Source: Polyangium aurulentum (lineage in GTDB: Bacteria > Myxococcota_A > Polyangia > Polyangiales > Polyangiaceae). Taken from it: a DNA stretch of 64,000 bases. The position numbers were made by a program, and so were the translations under genes. The notes below the pieces were generated by a model that was not told the DNA's origin, did not search any database, and saw nothing but the letters and a program-made list of their open reading frames with translations. Shown here in pieces: positions 1-8,085 of the stretch (its first letter is position 1; each line of letters begins with the position of its first letter). The stretch covers positions 1 through 64,000 of the forward strand of contig CAMCKZ010000003.1 of NCBI GenBank assembly GCA_945875545.1. The letters are read 5' to 3'.

Positions 1-155
1 GCGGGGTTGGAATTCACGAGAATAACCTCGTAACCCTCCTCGGAGAGAGCCTTCGCCCCCTGCGTTCCCGAGTAGTCAAACTCGCACGCCTGACCGATAA
101 CGATGGGCCCGGCGCCCAAGAGGAGAATTCGGCGAATATCGTCGCGACGCGGCAT
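1..155 (-). CDS. carB: Carbamoyl-phosphate synthase large subunit, N-terminal fragment
   Basis: Only the first 51 codons lie in the window; the gene continues past base 1. CarB makes carbamoyl phosphate from bicarbonate, ATP and glutamine-derived ammonia, for arginine and pyrimidine synthesis. The start codon is the complement of CAT at 153-155. The translated N-terminus contains [20 protein letters not shown] (residues 11-30) and ends VILVNSNP, the highly conserved opening of the first CarB ATP-grasp half. It lies about 100 bp downstream of argS on the same strand. Recognition is by characteristic sequence; the rest of the protein cannot be judged. Confidence 0.9.
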   Translation of the reverse strand, partial: MPRRDDIRRILLLGAGPIVIGQACEFDYSGTQGAKALSEEGYEVILVNSNP

Positions 156-257
156 GAGTGCGCCAGATAACAGCGCCGGGCCCCTACGACCAGAACGACG
201 TGCGATTCACGGGCGTTCGCGCGTTGCAGCACTCCAGCTGCGCGCGAATGCGGCGCG

Positions 258-1982
258 TCACATGCGTTCGATGGCCGTGAGGCCCAATAGCGTGAGCCCG
301 CATCGCAATTGTTCGGCGGTGGCCGCCGCGAGCCCCAGTCGGCTCTCGCGCGTCGGACCGTCTGCCTTTAGAACCGGGCAAGCCTCGTAAAACCCTGAGA
401 ATACCCTGGCAAGATCGTACAAGTGGTCGCACAGCAGATGCGGCTGCGACGTCTCGGCGGCGGCGTGAACCACGTCTCCGAACGCCGCCAGACGCTTGCC
501 GAGTTCGCGCTCCTCGGGCGTTTCAAGAAGTACCGCGCCGCCGAGGTAGTTCGCCTTCTCGAGCCCGCCCTTGCGAAAAATGGACAGCACGCGAGCATGT
601 GCATACTGCACGTATGGCCCGGAATTCCCCCTGAAGCTAATGAGCTTGTCCCAGGAAAAAACGTAATCGCTCGTGCGATTTTGCTTCAGATCGGCCCACT
701 TCACCGCGCCTATCCCGACCGCGCGCGCCGTCGCAGCAATCTCTTCTTCCGGCACGTCGAGTTCCTCTTCGCGAATGCGCGCGGCGGCCCGGGCCTCGGC
801 CTCGTCGAGCAACGAAGCCAGCGTGATGGCCTTTCCGTCGCGCGTTTTGAGAGGCTTGCCGTCTTCGCCGAGCACGCTCCCGAACGACACGTGGTCAAAC
901 CGCTGGGGCAAACCCAGAAGCTTGGCGACCGCGAAAACCTGTTTAAAATGAAGGGCTTGCCGCGCATCTACTACGTACACATTGCGCGTCGTCTTGAGCT
1001 CGCGGTCGCGGTAAAGGGCCGTTGCCACGTCCGTCGATGCGTACAAAAAAGCGCCGTCGCGCTTCTGGACAATGAACGGCTCTTTCACTTTCTTGAGGTC
1101 CGCGGGGGCTGCCTCGAGTTCCGCAAAAAAGATGCAGAGTGCACCTTCATCGTGCCGCGCAATGCCGCGCTCTTGGAGGAGCGTGCAAACGCCCGCGAGC
1201 ATCGGATCGAAAAACGATTCCCCCATCCACAGGTCGAAGGTGACGCCCAAACGCGCGTAGAGAACGTCCAAACTTTTGCGCGTAACCTCGATAAAACGCT
1301 GCCAAAGCGCGCGGTTTTGCGCGTCGCCGGATTGCAACTTCGCGAGCTCGGCGCGGGCCTCGGAAGCCACCGATTCGTCTTCTTTCGCCGCGGCCGTCGC
1401 GAGTTTGTAGACCCGCTCAAGCTCCTCGATTGGCGTCTGCTGAAGGGCCTCGTCGCTCCCGAACCGGCGCATACCGACGATGAGGAGGCCGAACTGCGTT
1501 CCCCAATCGCCCAAGTGATTGTCGCCGAGAACCTCGTGCCCGACGGCGCGAAAGAGGTTCACGACCGCCGCCCCAAGAATGGTGGAACGCAAGTGCCCCA
1601 CGTGCATTTGCTTGGCAATATTCGGGCTGGAATAGTCCACGACGATTTTTTCGCGCCGCTCCGCCGCCTCGACAACGGTGCCCAGCGCGTGCGCCTCAAG
1701 CTCCGCCCCGAGCCACGACGGCGCCAGGCGCAGGTTCACGAAGCCCGGCCCCGCGACCTCCACTTTCTCAAAGGCGCTTTCTTTTTCGAGCTCCCTCGCC
1801 ACGGCCTCCGCCAGCTCGCGCGGGTTCTTTTTCTCGCGCTTGGCAAACGGAAGAAGGCCGTTGAGCTGAAAATCTCCGTGTTTCGCGTCGGCCGTGGCGC
1901 GAACGATGGGGTCCACCTCCACCGCTAGGGCCGCGTGGATAGCTTTTCGGGCGAGGGCTTCGAGGGTCCGTTCAAGGCGCAT
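258..1982 (-). CDS. argS: Arginyl-tRNA synthetase
   Basis: Class I aminoacyl-tRNA synthetase that charges tRNA-Arg in the cytoplasm. The 574-residue product has the usual family length. An N-terminal Add1-like tRNA-binding region (about residues 1-90) precedes the catalytic core. The HIGH-type motif reads HVGH (127-130), preceded by VDYSSPNIAKQ. The KMSKS position has the degenerate ArgRS form KTRDG. The DALR anticodon-binding domain carries QYAHARVLSI, and the C-terminus ends in a typical ERM. The ATG at 1982 starts the conserved N-terminus; the frame stays open upstream into accC, but that part is not ArgRS-like. accC ends 85 bp upstream and carB follows. A copy of the TGCA-NNN-TGCA palindrome lies at 600-610. 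Confidence 0.95.
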   Translation of the reverse strand: MRLERTLEALARKAIHAALAVEVDPIVRATADAKHGDFQLNGLLPFAKREKKNPRELAEAVARELEKESAFEKVEVAGPGFVNLRLAPSWLGAELEAHALGTVVEAAERREKIVVDYSSPNIAKQMHVGHLRSTILGAAVVNLFRAVGHEVLGDNHLGDWGTQFGLLIVGMRRFGSDEALQQTPIEELERVYKLATAAAKEDESVASEARAELAKLQSGDAQNRALWQRFIEVTRKSLDVLYARLGVTFDLWMGESFFDPMLAGVCTLLQERGIARHDEGALCIFFAELEAAPADLKKVKEPFIVQKRDGAFLYASTDVATALYRDRELKTTRNVYVVDARQALHFKQVFAVAKLLGLPQRFDHVSFGSVLGEDGKPLKTRDGKAITLASLLDEAEARAAARIREEELDVPEEEIAATARAVGIGAVKWADLKQNRTSDYVFSWDKLISFRGNSGPYVQYAHARVLSIFRKGGLEKANYLGGAVLLETPEERELGKRLAAFGDVVHAAAETSQPHLLCDHLYDLARVFSGFYEACPVLKADGPTRESRLGLAAATAEQLRCGLTLLGLTAIERM

Positions 1983-2067
1983 GGCGTTGGACCGCGGATA
2001 ACACGACGCCGCGCGAAAAACGCGTTCACGCCACGCGAAAAACGGGGCCCCAAGCGAGGCGGCGTCG

Positions 2068-3486
2068 TTAGATTTTTGCCGCTGCCCACGCCCGCGCAAA
2101 CGATTCTGCAAACCGTGTGTCGTACTTGCCTGAGGCAAATTCCTCGCTCCGAAGCACGGCACGAACAAACTCGGTGTTCGTCGTGCATGGGCCGATGACG
2201 CTCGATTGCAGCGCGTTGGCGAGCGCCAGCAGGGCCTCCGGGCGACTCTCGGCCCAGGCGACAACCTTTGCCAACATGGGGTCGTAATACGGCGTCATTT
2301 TGTTCCCAGCGACGACTCCGGACTCAATGCGAATGCGTGCATTCTGCAGCTCTCCGGCGCCGCCGCACCACGACAGCGTGTCGATCGCTCCGGGCTTTGG
2401 GGCGAAACCCTTGGCCGGATCTTCCGCGTAGACGCGCGCCTCAATCGCATGCCCACGCCTCGGGAGCGTGGACCAATCTGGCAGCTTTTCTCCAGCGGAA
2501 ACCCGCAATTGCCACTCCACGAGGTCCAGCCCCGTGACCATTTCGGTCACCGGATGTTCCACTTGCAGGCGCGCATTGACCTCAAGAAAATAGAAGTCAC
2601 CGTGGTCATCGGCGATGAACTCGCACGTGCCGGCTCCCACGTAACCGACCTGCCGCACCACGCGAAGCGCGGCATCAATCAGCCGTGCCCGACGCGCATC
2701 GCCTTCGGCACCCTGAAAAAACCACGCCGGCGACGGCGACTCTTCGACGATCTTTTGATGCCTTCGTTGCAGACTGCACTCACGTTCGCCGAGGGCAAAA
2801 AGCTGCCCGTGGGTGTCGCCGAAAATCTGAACTTCGATGTGCCGAGGCTCGGGCACGTAGCGTTCCAGGTACACGCGATCATCGGAAAAAGACGCGGCAC
2901 CGCGATTTGAACAGCTCTCGAGCGCCTTGGCGAGGCCACCTGGCTCCTTCACGATCTGCATGCCGATGCCGCCCCCACCGCCAACGGCCTTCACCAAAAT
3001 CGGGTAGCCCACGCGGGCGGCCGCAGCGAACGCTTCGTCGCGGCCCTCCGGGGTGCCGAGAGCGATGGGCTCGTTCACCCCGGGCACCGGCAGCACACCC
3101 GCGGCGATTGCAACTTGCCGCGCCTTCATCTTGTCGCCGAAAGCCTCGAGCATGGCCGGCGTCGGACCCACAAACGCCGCACCGGCCTCGGCCACAGCTC
3201 GCGCAAATGCTGGTTTTTCGCTAAGAAAACCGTACCCCGGGTGAACAGCATCGGCGCCGGACTGCTTCAGCACGTCCAGCAACAAATCGATGCGCAGGTA
3301 GCTGTCTTTTGGGGCGGGCCCGCCGAGCGGAAACGCTTCGTCGGCTTCGCTCACGTGGGGCAAATCCGCGTCGGCCGGAGAATACACAGCGACCGTCTTC
3401 ACGCCGAGCCGCTTGCACGTGCGCATCACGCGGCGGGCGATCTCGCCCCGGTTCGCAACGAGAACTTTTTGAAAGGGCGCGGTCAT
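2068..3486 (-). CDS. accC: Biotin carboxylase (acetyl/propionyl-CoA carboxylase subunit)
   Basis: ATP-dependent carboxylation of biotin on a carrier protein, the first half-reaction of acyl-CoA carboxylases. At 472 residues it is a free-standing biotin carboxylase: the N-terminal fold opens with KVLVANRGEIARRV, the ATP-grasp glycine loop reads KAVGGGGGIGM, and catalytic/biotin-site motifs EVNARLQVEHPVTE and a C-terminal AEDP segment are present. There is no biotinyl (AMKM) domain, so the carrier is encoded elsewhere. It could serve acetyl-CoA or a propionyl/methylcrotonyl-type carboxylase; sequence alone does not decide. Two copies of the dispersed palindrome (2338-2348, 2768-2778) lie inside. 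It follows topoisomerase VI A after a 53-bp gap. Confidence 0.9.
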   Translation of the reverse strand: MTAPFQKVLVANRGEIARRVMRTCKRLGVKTVAVYSPADADLPHVSEADEAFPLGGPAPKDSYLRIDLLLDVLKQSGADAVHPGYGFLSEKPAFARAVAEAGAAFVGPTPAMLEAFGDKMKARQVAIAAGVLPVPGVNEPIALGTPEGRDEAFAAAARVGYPILVKAVGGGGGIGMQIVKEPGGLAKALESCSNRGAASFSDDRVYLERYVPEPRHIEVQIFGDTHGQLFALGERECSLQRRHQKIVEESPSPAWFFQGAEGDARRARLIDAALRVVRQVGYVGAGTCEFIADDHGDFYFLEVNARLQVEHPVTEMVTGLDLVEWQLRVSAGEKLPDWSTLPRRGHAIEARVYAEDPAKGFAPKPGAIDTLSWCGGAGELQNARIRIESGVVAGNKMTPYYDPMLAKVVAWAESRPEALLALANALQSSVIGPCTTNTEFVRAVLRSEEFASGKYDTRFAESFARAWAAAKI

Positions 3487-3539
3487 GGGCAGGGTCTCCG
3501 ATGAACGCCGTTAGCGCAATTCATTCGTGTACGAAAGAC

Positions 3540-4949
3540 CTAGACGATCCAGTCATTTTCCCTCAGTTTACGAGGGATATACTCTTCGGTGACGAAGCTG
3601 ATGCTTTTGGTCAGAAGGGCGTCGAGTTCCATCTTGAAGCCGTTCGAGAGGAGCTTGTCGATCTCGCGCTGCCATCGCTTTTCTTTGAACCACGGGTACG
3701 CCTTCATCTGTTCGGCGCGCGTGATGTCTTCCTTGGAAAGCTTGATGGTGGCGGCGGGGGTGAGCTTGAACTTGTCGTAATCGAAGGCGCTCATTCCGAG
3801 AAAGCGCACGCCCGGCACCGCGAGGCGCATGGACTCAAAGGCAAGGTTTATGGAGCCCTGTTTGAGGACCGAATAAATGTAGAGTCCCCACGGGTCGTTA
3901 TCGACGAGAATGTAGATGGGAAGTTTCAGTTCCATGGCCATTCGCTGGAGCAAACGCCGCGCACCCCGCGCCGCTTGCCCTTCGCTGGTCATGAGAATGC
4001 AGTCATTTTTTTCCCAAAATCGGTCTTCGTTGAGGCGGTGAAAGATGGCCTGCTTCTCGACGAGCATGATGAATTTCGCCGTCGTGCGCTTGAACTTCAG
4101 GTGCTCCTCTTCGCAAATACTTGGAATGCCCCATCCGCCTCGTCCCATGCGCGCCAGATCGATTTCATCGCCCGCGTCATCGACCACGAGGCGGCCCACG
4201 ACGAGGCCGCGCCGGTTGGCAAAGAGGTGAAGTTCTTCGCGAAGGGCGTCGATGGTGACCTCCAGGTCTTCGATCACCGGGTCGCTCTCGGCCTGATCAT
4301 CGAAGGTATTTTCCTGGGTTCCCTTGATGGTGTGCTTCGACATGTAGAACATCTGGCGGATGCTGATCGTCTTGCCCTCTTCGATCAGCGTCTTCACGCC
4401 GTTGGCGACGAGAAAGCTCTGCATGAATTTTTTCGCCATGTTGATGTTGAAAAATTCACGCGACAGGGTCTTGTCCCCAAGCTCGATGATCCCCCGTTTG
4501 GGGTTGTAGGCAATGTTCGAGAGCGAACGATGCTTCATCGTGAGGGAAGGTTGCCCACTCGCATCAAGCTCGGACAGAACCTTGCTCGCCATGCGCTCGA
4601 TTTTCTCCATCGTCCGCGCATCCACGCCCTTCAGGACTTTCACGGCGGTTTGCGTATCGGCAAGCATTTTTGCCTCCGTTAGCGCCTTGGCGCCGCGCTT
4701 CTTTGCCGCGGCAGGTGCAGACTGCACGGGTTCTACCGACGCGGCTTTTGCTCCACCTTTCTTTGCCGCGGCAGGTGCAGACTGCACGGGTTCTACCGAC
4801 GCGGCTTTTGCTCCGCCCTTCTTCGCCGCGGCGGGTGCAGGCGGTACGGCCTTTTCAGACTCGGTTTTTGTTGCGCGCGTCTTCGGCACGATGGGTGCAG
4901 ACTGCACGGTACTAGGCGGCGTCTTTCGGTCGGACTTTTTCATGGGCAT
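3540..4949 (-). CDS. DNA topoisomerase VI subunit A (Spo11-like)
   Basis: Cleavage subunit of the type IIB topoisomerase, an A2B2 enzyme that passes one DNA duplex through another. About 90 N-terminal residues are Lys/Ala-rich with 20-residue repeats. The winged-helix (CAP-like) domain follows, with SIRQMFYMSK; Tyr202 is the expected catalytic residue (R-x-x-F-Y pattern of Spo11/Top6A). The Toprim domain shows FIMLVEKQ (Glu297) and VDNDPWG (Asp349/Asp351). The C-terminus EYIPRKLRENDWIV is typical. Its ATG shares one base with the stop of subunit B (TGATG), so the two are translationally coupled. Topo VI is standard in Archaea and patchy in bacteria. The first methionine is used; Met3 is also possible. 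Confidence 0.93.
   Translation of the reverse strand: MPMKKSDRKTPPSTVQSAPIVPKTRATKTESEKAVPPAPAAAKKGGAKAASVEPVQSAPAAAKKGGAKAASVEPVQSAPAAAKKRGAKALTEAKMLADTQTAVKVLKGVDARTMEKIERMASKVLSELDASGQPSLTMKHRSLSNIAYNPKRGIIELGDKTLSREFFNINMAKKFMQSFLVANGVKTLIEEGKTISIRQMFYMSKHTIKGTQENTFDDQAESDPVIEDLEVTIDALREELHLFANRRGLVVGRLVVDDAGDEIDLARMGRGGWGIPSICEEEHLKFKRTTAKFIMLVEKQAIFHRLNEDRFWEKNDCILMTSEGQAARGARRLLQRMAMELKLPIYILVDNDPWGLYIYSVLKQGSINLAFESMRLAVPGVRFLGMSAFDYDKFKLTPAATIKLSKEDITRAEQMKAYPWFKEKRWQREIDKLLSNGFKMELDALLTKSISFVTEEYIPRKLRENDWIV
4699..4860 (-). repeat. 60-bp tandem repeat in the topoisomerase VI A gene
   Basis: Two almost identical 60-bp units (about 4699-4758 and 4759-4818), a partial third, and a diverged copy up to 4907. 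Each unit encodes a 20-residue Lys/Ala-rich block (APAAAKKGGAKAAS then VEPVQS). The good units and the diverged copy each carry an exact GTGCAGACTGCAC (4715-4727, 4775-4787, 4895-4907). The palindrome in the unit ending near 4860 has decayed. This looks like in-frame expansion by slippage or recombination. Confidence 0.9.
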
Positions 4950-6727
4950 CAGGCTCCCTCGCTCGCGCCGGAATCTCGTTTCGCCTTTTTGCCAGTCTTT
5001 TCGCTGCCTTTTAGGGCGAGGGGTTGCCGCTCCATGGGCGGCTGTGGCGGCTGTGGCGGCCTCAGACTTCCGCCGGACGCCCGCACGTCGGAGGGAAATA
5101 CGTCCGGCGGTGGCGGCACACTCTTCGATGCATCAACCGCGCCCTCCGCCTCTACGGCCGGCGACTGCTTGGCGAGCGCCGCGACAAAGCGGGGCAAGAC
5201 ATCTTCGCGCTTGTAACCAAGAATGTTCGCGATGGCTTGAGCGGTCTCCGGCATGTACCGCTGAAAGATGCCGAGGCGCTTTTGTGCCGACTGGGCTTTT
5301 TCCAATGCGCGCAGGTAAATCGCTAGCTTTCGGCCACATTCCTGGAGCGCCAAACGAAGCTCTTTGAGGAGATCGTCGTAGTGGGCCACCGCCTCTTTTG
5401 CCTCGCTCGTAAACGGCACCCACACGCTCGCCAGGTGAACGACAATCGCAATCGGGCCGACGGGCAGTCCGCCCTTGGGCTGCGTTATGTCATACGCTTT
5501 CCAGTTAACGTCGTACACAGCTTCACTGATGGCGCACGACTTCGGTTGGTATTGCAGCGGCACGCGGTTGGCGAGGCGCATGACGTCGGCGCTCTCGTCC
5601 GCCGGAAGGTCGCCGCCCCAGGCAATCGCCGCCTCCACGACGAAGGGATTTCCTCGGTAAACAGCAGGCGGCCGCGTCGTCGAGGTGTAGAAATCAGCTT
5701 TGAAGCGCCGCTTGAGACCCTCGACCAAAAGGGCTTCACCCACGGGCACGACACACGTCGCGGAGGGTGCCAAGAGCTTGACTTCGCCGAGGGCTTTGTG
5801 AAGGCGCTCGAGGCCTTCGTGGCGGAGGTGCGAGGCCAGGGTCTTCGCGCTCACTTTCGCCATCGCACAAATCTCGTGCGCGACATTCGTGCTCACCCGC
5901 GAAAAGTCGTCTTCAAGAACTTGTGCGACGGTCTTGCGCGGCGAATCGGCCATCATCATCTGGACCATGCCGAGCTCCACGCCATGCGGATGTGGCTTGA
6001 TTTCCAGTGCTTCACGCGGAAGTTCATTGGACACGCGCGGAAATACGCGAGCCTCCCCTTTGGGCCCTTTGAACGTGAGGGCGAGGTGCGGATTCGCGAC
6101 CACGGTTTGCTCGATGTACGCCTCGACACCCGTGCGCCCACCGCGCCAAGCTCCCGTGAGTTCGATTTCCACGCGCGTGCCGTGATCGCGTGGCCAGTCG
6201 ACGGTGGTCTCGCTCACAACCTCAGGCTCGTTCTTGCGCGTTTCAATGCGCACTTCGATCTTCCACGCGGGCCGCCCTTTGCCGATCTTGGAGATGATCG
6301 TCATGGGTTTTCCCGTGGTAAGCTGCCCGTAAAGACCCGCGGCGCTGATGCCGATTCCCTGCTGGCCGCGCGACTGTTTCAGCCGATGAAACTTCGACCC
6401 GTAGAGGAGCTTCGCAAAGATTTTTGGGATCTGCGGCTTCACAATTCCCGGGCCGCCGTCTTCGACGCCCACGCGGTAACGGCCTTCGCTGACTTCGTCG
6501 ATGGTGACGACGATCTCCGGTAGAATTCCGGCCTCCTCCGACGCATCGAGCGCGTTGTCCACGGCCTCTTTCACCGTCGTGAGCAGAGCCTTCGCCGGGT
6601 TATCAAACCCCAGCAAATGCCGGTTCTTTGTGAAGAACTCGCTCACAGAAATATCGCGCTGGCGGCTCGCCATGGTTTCGGCGCTCGCCCGCCGAGGTGG
6701 ATGCGAATCGGTGCTTTCGGAAACCAT
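4949..6727 (-). CDS. DNA topoisomerase VI subunit B (GHKL ATPase)
   Basis: ATPase/clamp subunit partnering the Spo11-like A subunit. The Bergerat fold is clear: N-box EAVDNALDA, G1 box EDGGPGI, and the lid motif QSRGQQGIGISAAGLYG, preceded by LLYGSKFHRLKQ. A transducer region follows and the C-terminus ends in a Pro/Lys-rich tail. Start is uncertain: ATG at 6727 is given here, ATG at 6673 (MASRQRDISVSEFF) fits archaeal N-termini better, and 6766 is also open. None has a convincing ribosome-binding site. The stop overlaps the A-subunit ATG by one base. The divergent MFS gene begins 120 bp away, so this gap should hold both promoters. Confidence 0.92.
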   Translation of the reverse strand: MVSESTDSHPPRRASAETMASRQRDISVSEFFTKNRHLLGFDNPAKALLTTVKEAVDNALDASEEAGILPEIVVTIDEVSEGRYRVGVEDGGPGIVKPQIPKIFAKLLYGSKFHRLKQSRGQQGIGISAAGLYGQLTTGKPMTIISKIGKGRPAWKIEVRIETRKNEPEVVSETTVDWPRDHGTRVEIELTGAWRGGRTGVEAYIEQTVVANPHLALTFKGPKGEARVFPRVSNELPREALEIKPHPHGVELGMVQMMMADSPRKTVAQVLEDDFSRVSTNVAHEICAMAKVSAKTLASHLRHEGLERLHKALGEVKLLAPSATCVVPVGEALLVEGLKRRFKADFYTSTTRPPAVYRGNPFVVEAAIAWGGDLPADESADVMRLANRVPLQYQPKSCAISEAVYDVNWKAYDITQPKGGLPVGPIAIVVHLASVWVPFTSEAKEAVAHYDDLLKELRLALQECGRKLAIYLRALEKAQSAQKRLGIFQRYMPETAQAIANILGYKREDVLPRFVAALAKQSPAVEAEGAVDASKSVPPPPDVFPSDVRASGGSLRPPQPPQPPMERQPLALKGSEKTGKKAKRDSGASEGA

Positions 6728-6846
6728 TGGCGGCGGGACGTACGGCCAAGTGCACCCGCTTGTCAACGCACGGCCGGCTCTGTTCGAGACAAGGGTCCAC
6801 GGTGCAAGACCATGACGCGGCGCCCGTGACCCGATAGGATTCGGGG

Positions 6847-8079
6847 GTGCCCTCGTCCGCCAATCGCTTTGTCGCCCTCCTGTCGCTGCTGAATTTGGTC
6901 AACTACGTCGACCGCTACGTGCTGGCGTCGGTGCTGCCTCGCGTTAAGGCCGACTTGGCCCTCACAGACGCGGATTGTGGGTGGCTCCAGACAGCATTTT
7001 TGATAGGCTATTTGCTCGCAAGTCCGATGTTTTCCGTCCTCGCGCGGTCGGTTCCGAGGCGCACCATTATTGGCTGGGGCATGGGCGTTCTTGGGGTCGC
7101 CACCGTGGCGTCTGGCTATGCCACGAACTTTTGGTCGCTCCTCGCGCTGCGTGCCGTCGTGGGCGTCGGTGAGGCGAGTTACGCGGCTCTTGCTCCGACC
7201 TTCATCGACGAGCTCGTTAAGCCCGCTTCCCGGGGCAAAGCGCTGGCTTCATTTTACGTCATGGCACCGGTCGGCGCGGCCATCGGTTTCATCGTGGGGT
7301 CGCAAGTCGAGAGGCATTTGGGCTGGCGCACAAGCTTTTACTTCACCGGAATTCCTGCAATTGCGCTGGCGATATCGGCGTTGACGTTGCCGGAAACGGG
7401 CCGCCCCGAAACGACCTCACGCTCCACTTTCGACGACTTTTCTACCCTGCTGCGCGAGCCCGTCTACCGCCTAAACGCCCTCGCCTACACCGCGTTTACG
7501 TTCACCATTGGCGGCTTCTCGTACTGGGTTCCAACCTACGTCTCGCGGCAATTCGGGCTCTCGCTGGCCAAGGCTTCTTCAACCTTTGGCGGCATCTTGG
7601 TCGTCGGCGGTTTGCTCGGGAGTGTCGTCGGCGGCATTCTCTACGACAGGTTCCAAAAGGCGTCAAAAGCACCTCGCCCCGACCTTTCCGTTGGGCTCGC
7701 GATCTGCGGATTTTCCACGTTGGCCGCGACGCCATTGGTCGCGATAATGTTTATGATTGAGAACGCCGGCGCGTTTTTTGCGCTCGCCCTGCCAGCCCTG
7801 GTCCTGCTGTTTACGTCGAACGCGCCGGTCAACGCGGTGATCCTTCGCGCGGCACCTCCGGGCCTCCGGCTCCAGTCCATGGGCGTGACCATTTCCGTGA
7901 TTCACCTCTTCGGCGATCTGTGGTCTCCGCCCCTCGTGGGCATCATCTCGGACGTCACCGGAAGCCTGCGTGCGGGCTGTCTTATCTTTCCTGGCGCACT
8001 TCTCTTGGCGGCGATTCTGTGGTGCCAGGCGCTGCGTCTGGGCCCGCGACTGAACGCAGAATCAGGGCCGTTGAAGTAA
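6847..8079 (+). CDS. MFS transporter, Spinster-like
   Basis: A 410-residue membrane transporter with about twelve hydrophobic segments. The N-terminal motif NLVNYVDRYVLASVLP and the run VGVGEASYAALAPTFI resemble the Spinster (Spns) branch of the major facilitator superfamily, proteins linked to lipid or organic-acid transport. The substrate cannot be read from sequence. GTG start at 6847. The BamA-like gene begins within a few bases of the stop, so the two are probably co-transcribed. Divergent from topoisomerase VI. Confidence 0.82.
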   Translation: MPSSANRFVALLSLLNLVNYVDRYVLASVLPRVKADLALTDADCGWLQTAFLIGYLLASPMFSVLARSVPRRTIIGWGMGVLGVATVASGYATNFWSLLALRAVVGVGEASYAALAPTFIDELVKPASRGKALASFYVMAPVGAAIGFIVGSQVERHLGWRTSFYFTGIPAIALAISALTLPETGRPETTSRSTFDDFSTLLREPVYRLNALAYTAFTFTIGGFSYWVPTYVSRQFGLSLAKASSTFGGILVVGGLLGSVVGGILYDRFQKASKAPRPDLSVGLAICGFSTLAATPLVAIMFMIENAGAFFALALPALVLLFTSNAPVNAVILRAAPPGLRLQSMGVTISVIHLFGDLWSPPLVGIISDVTGSLRAGCLIFPGALLLAAILWCQALRLGPRLNAESGPLK

Positions 8080-8085
8080 GGGGCT

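Noticed and set aside
423-1928. Long plus-strand open frame of 501 codons
   Set aside because: It is antisense to argS, whose product is unmistakable. High GC leaves long shadow frames; similar ones lie opposite Top6A, Top6B, bamA, gyrA, the NapH fusion and DUF362.
6724-6767. TTGACA on the minus strand as the topoisomerase VI promoter
   Set aside because: The -10 position 17 bp on shows no recognisable box, so only the gap as a whole is suggested as promoter region.
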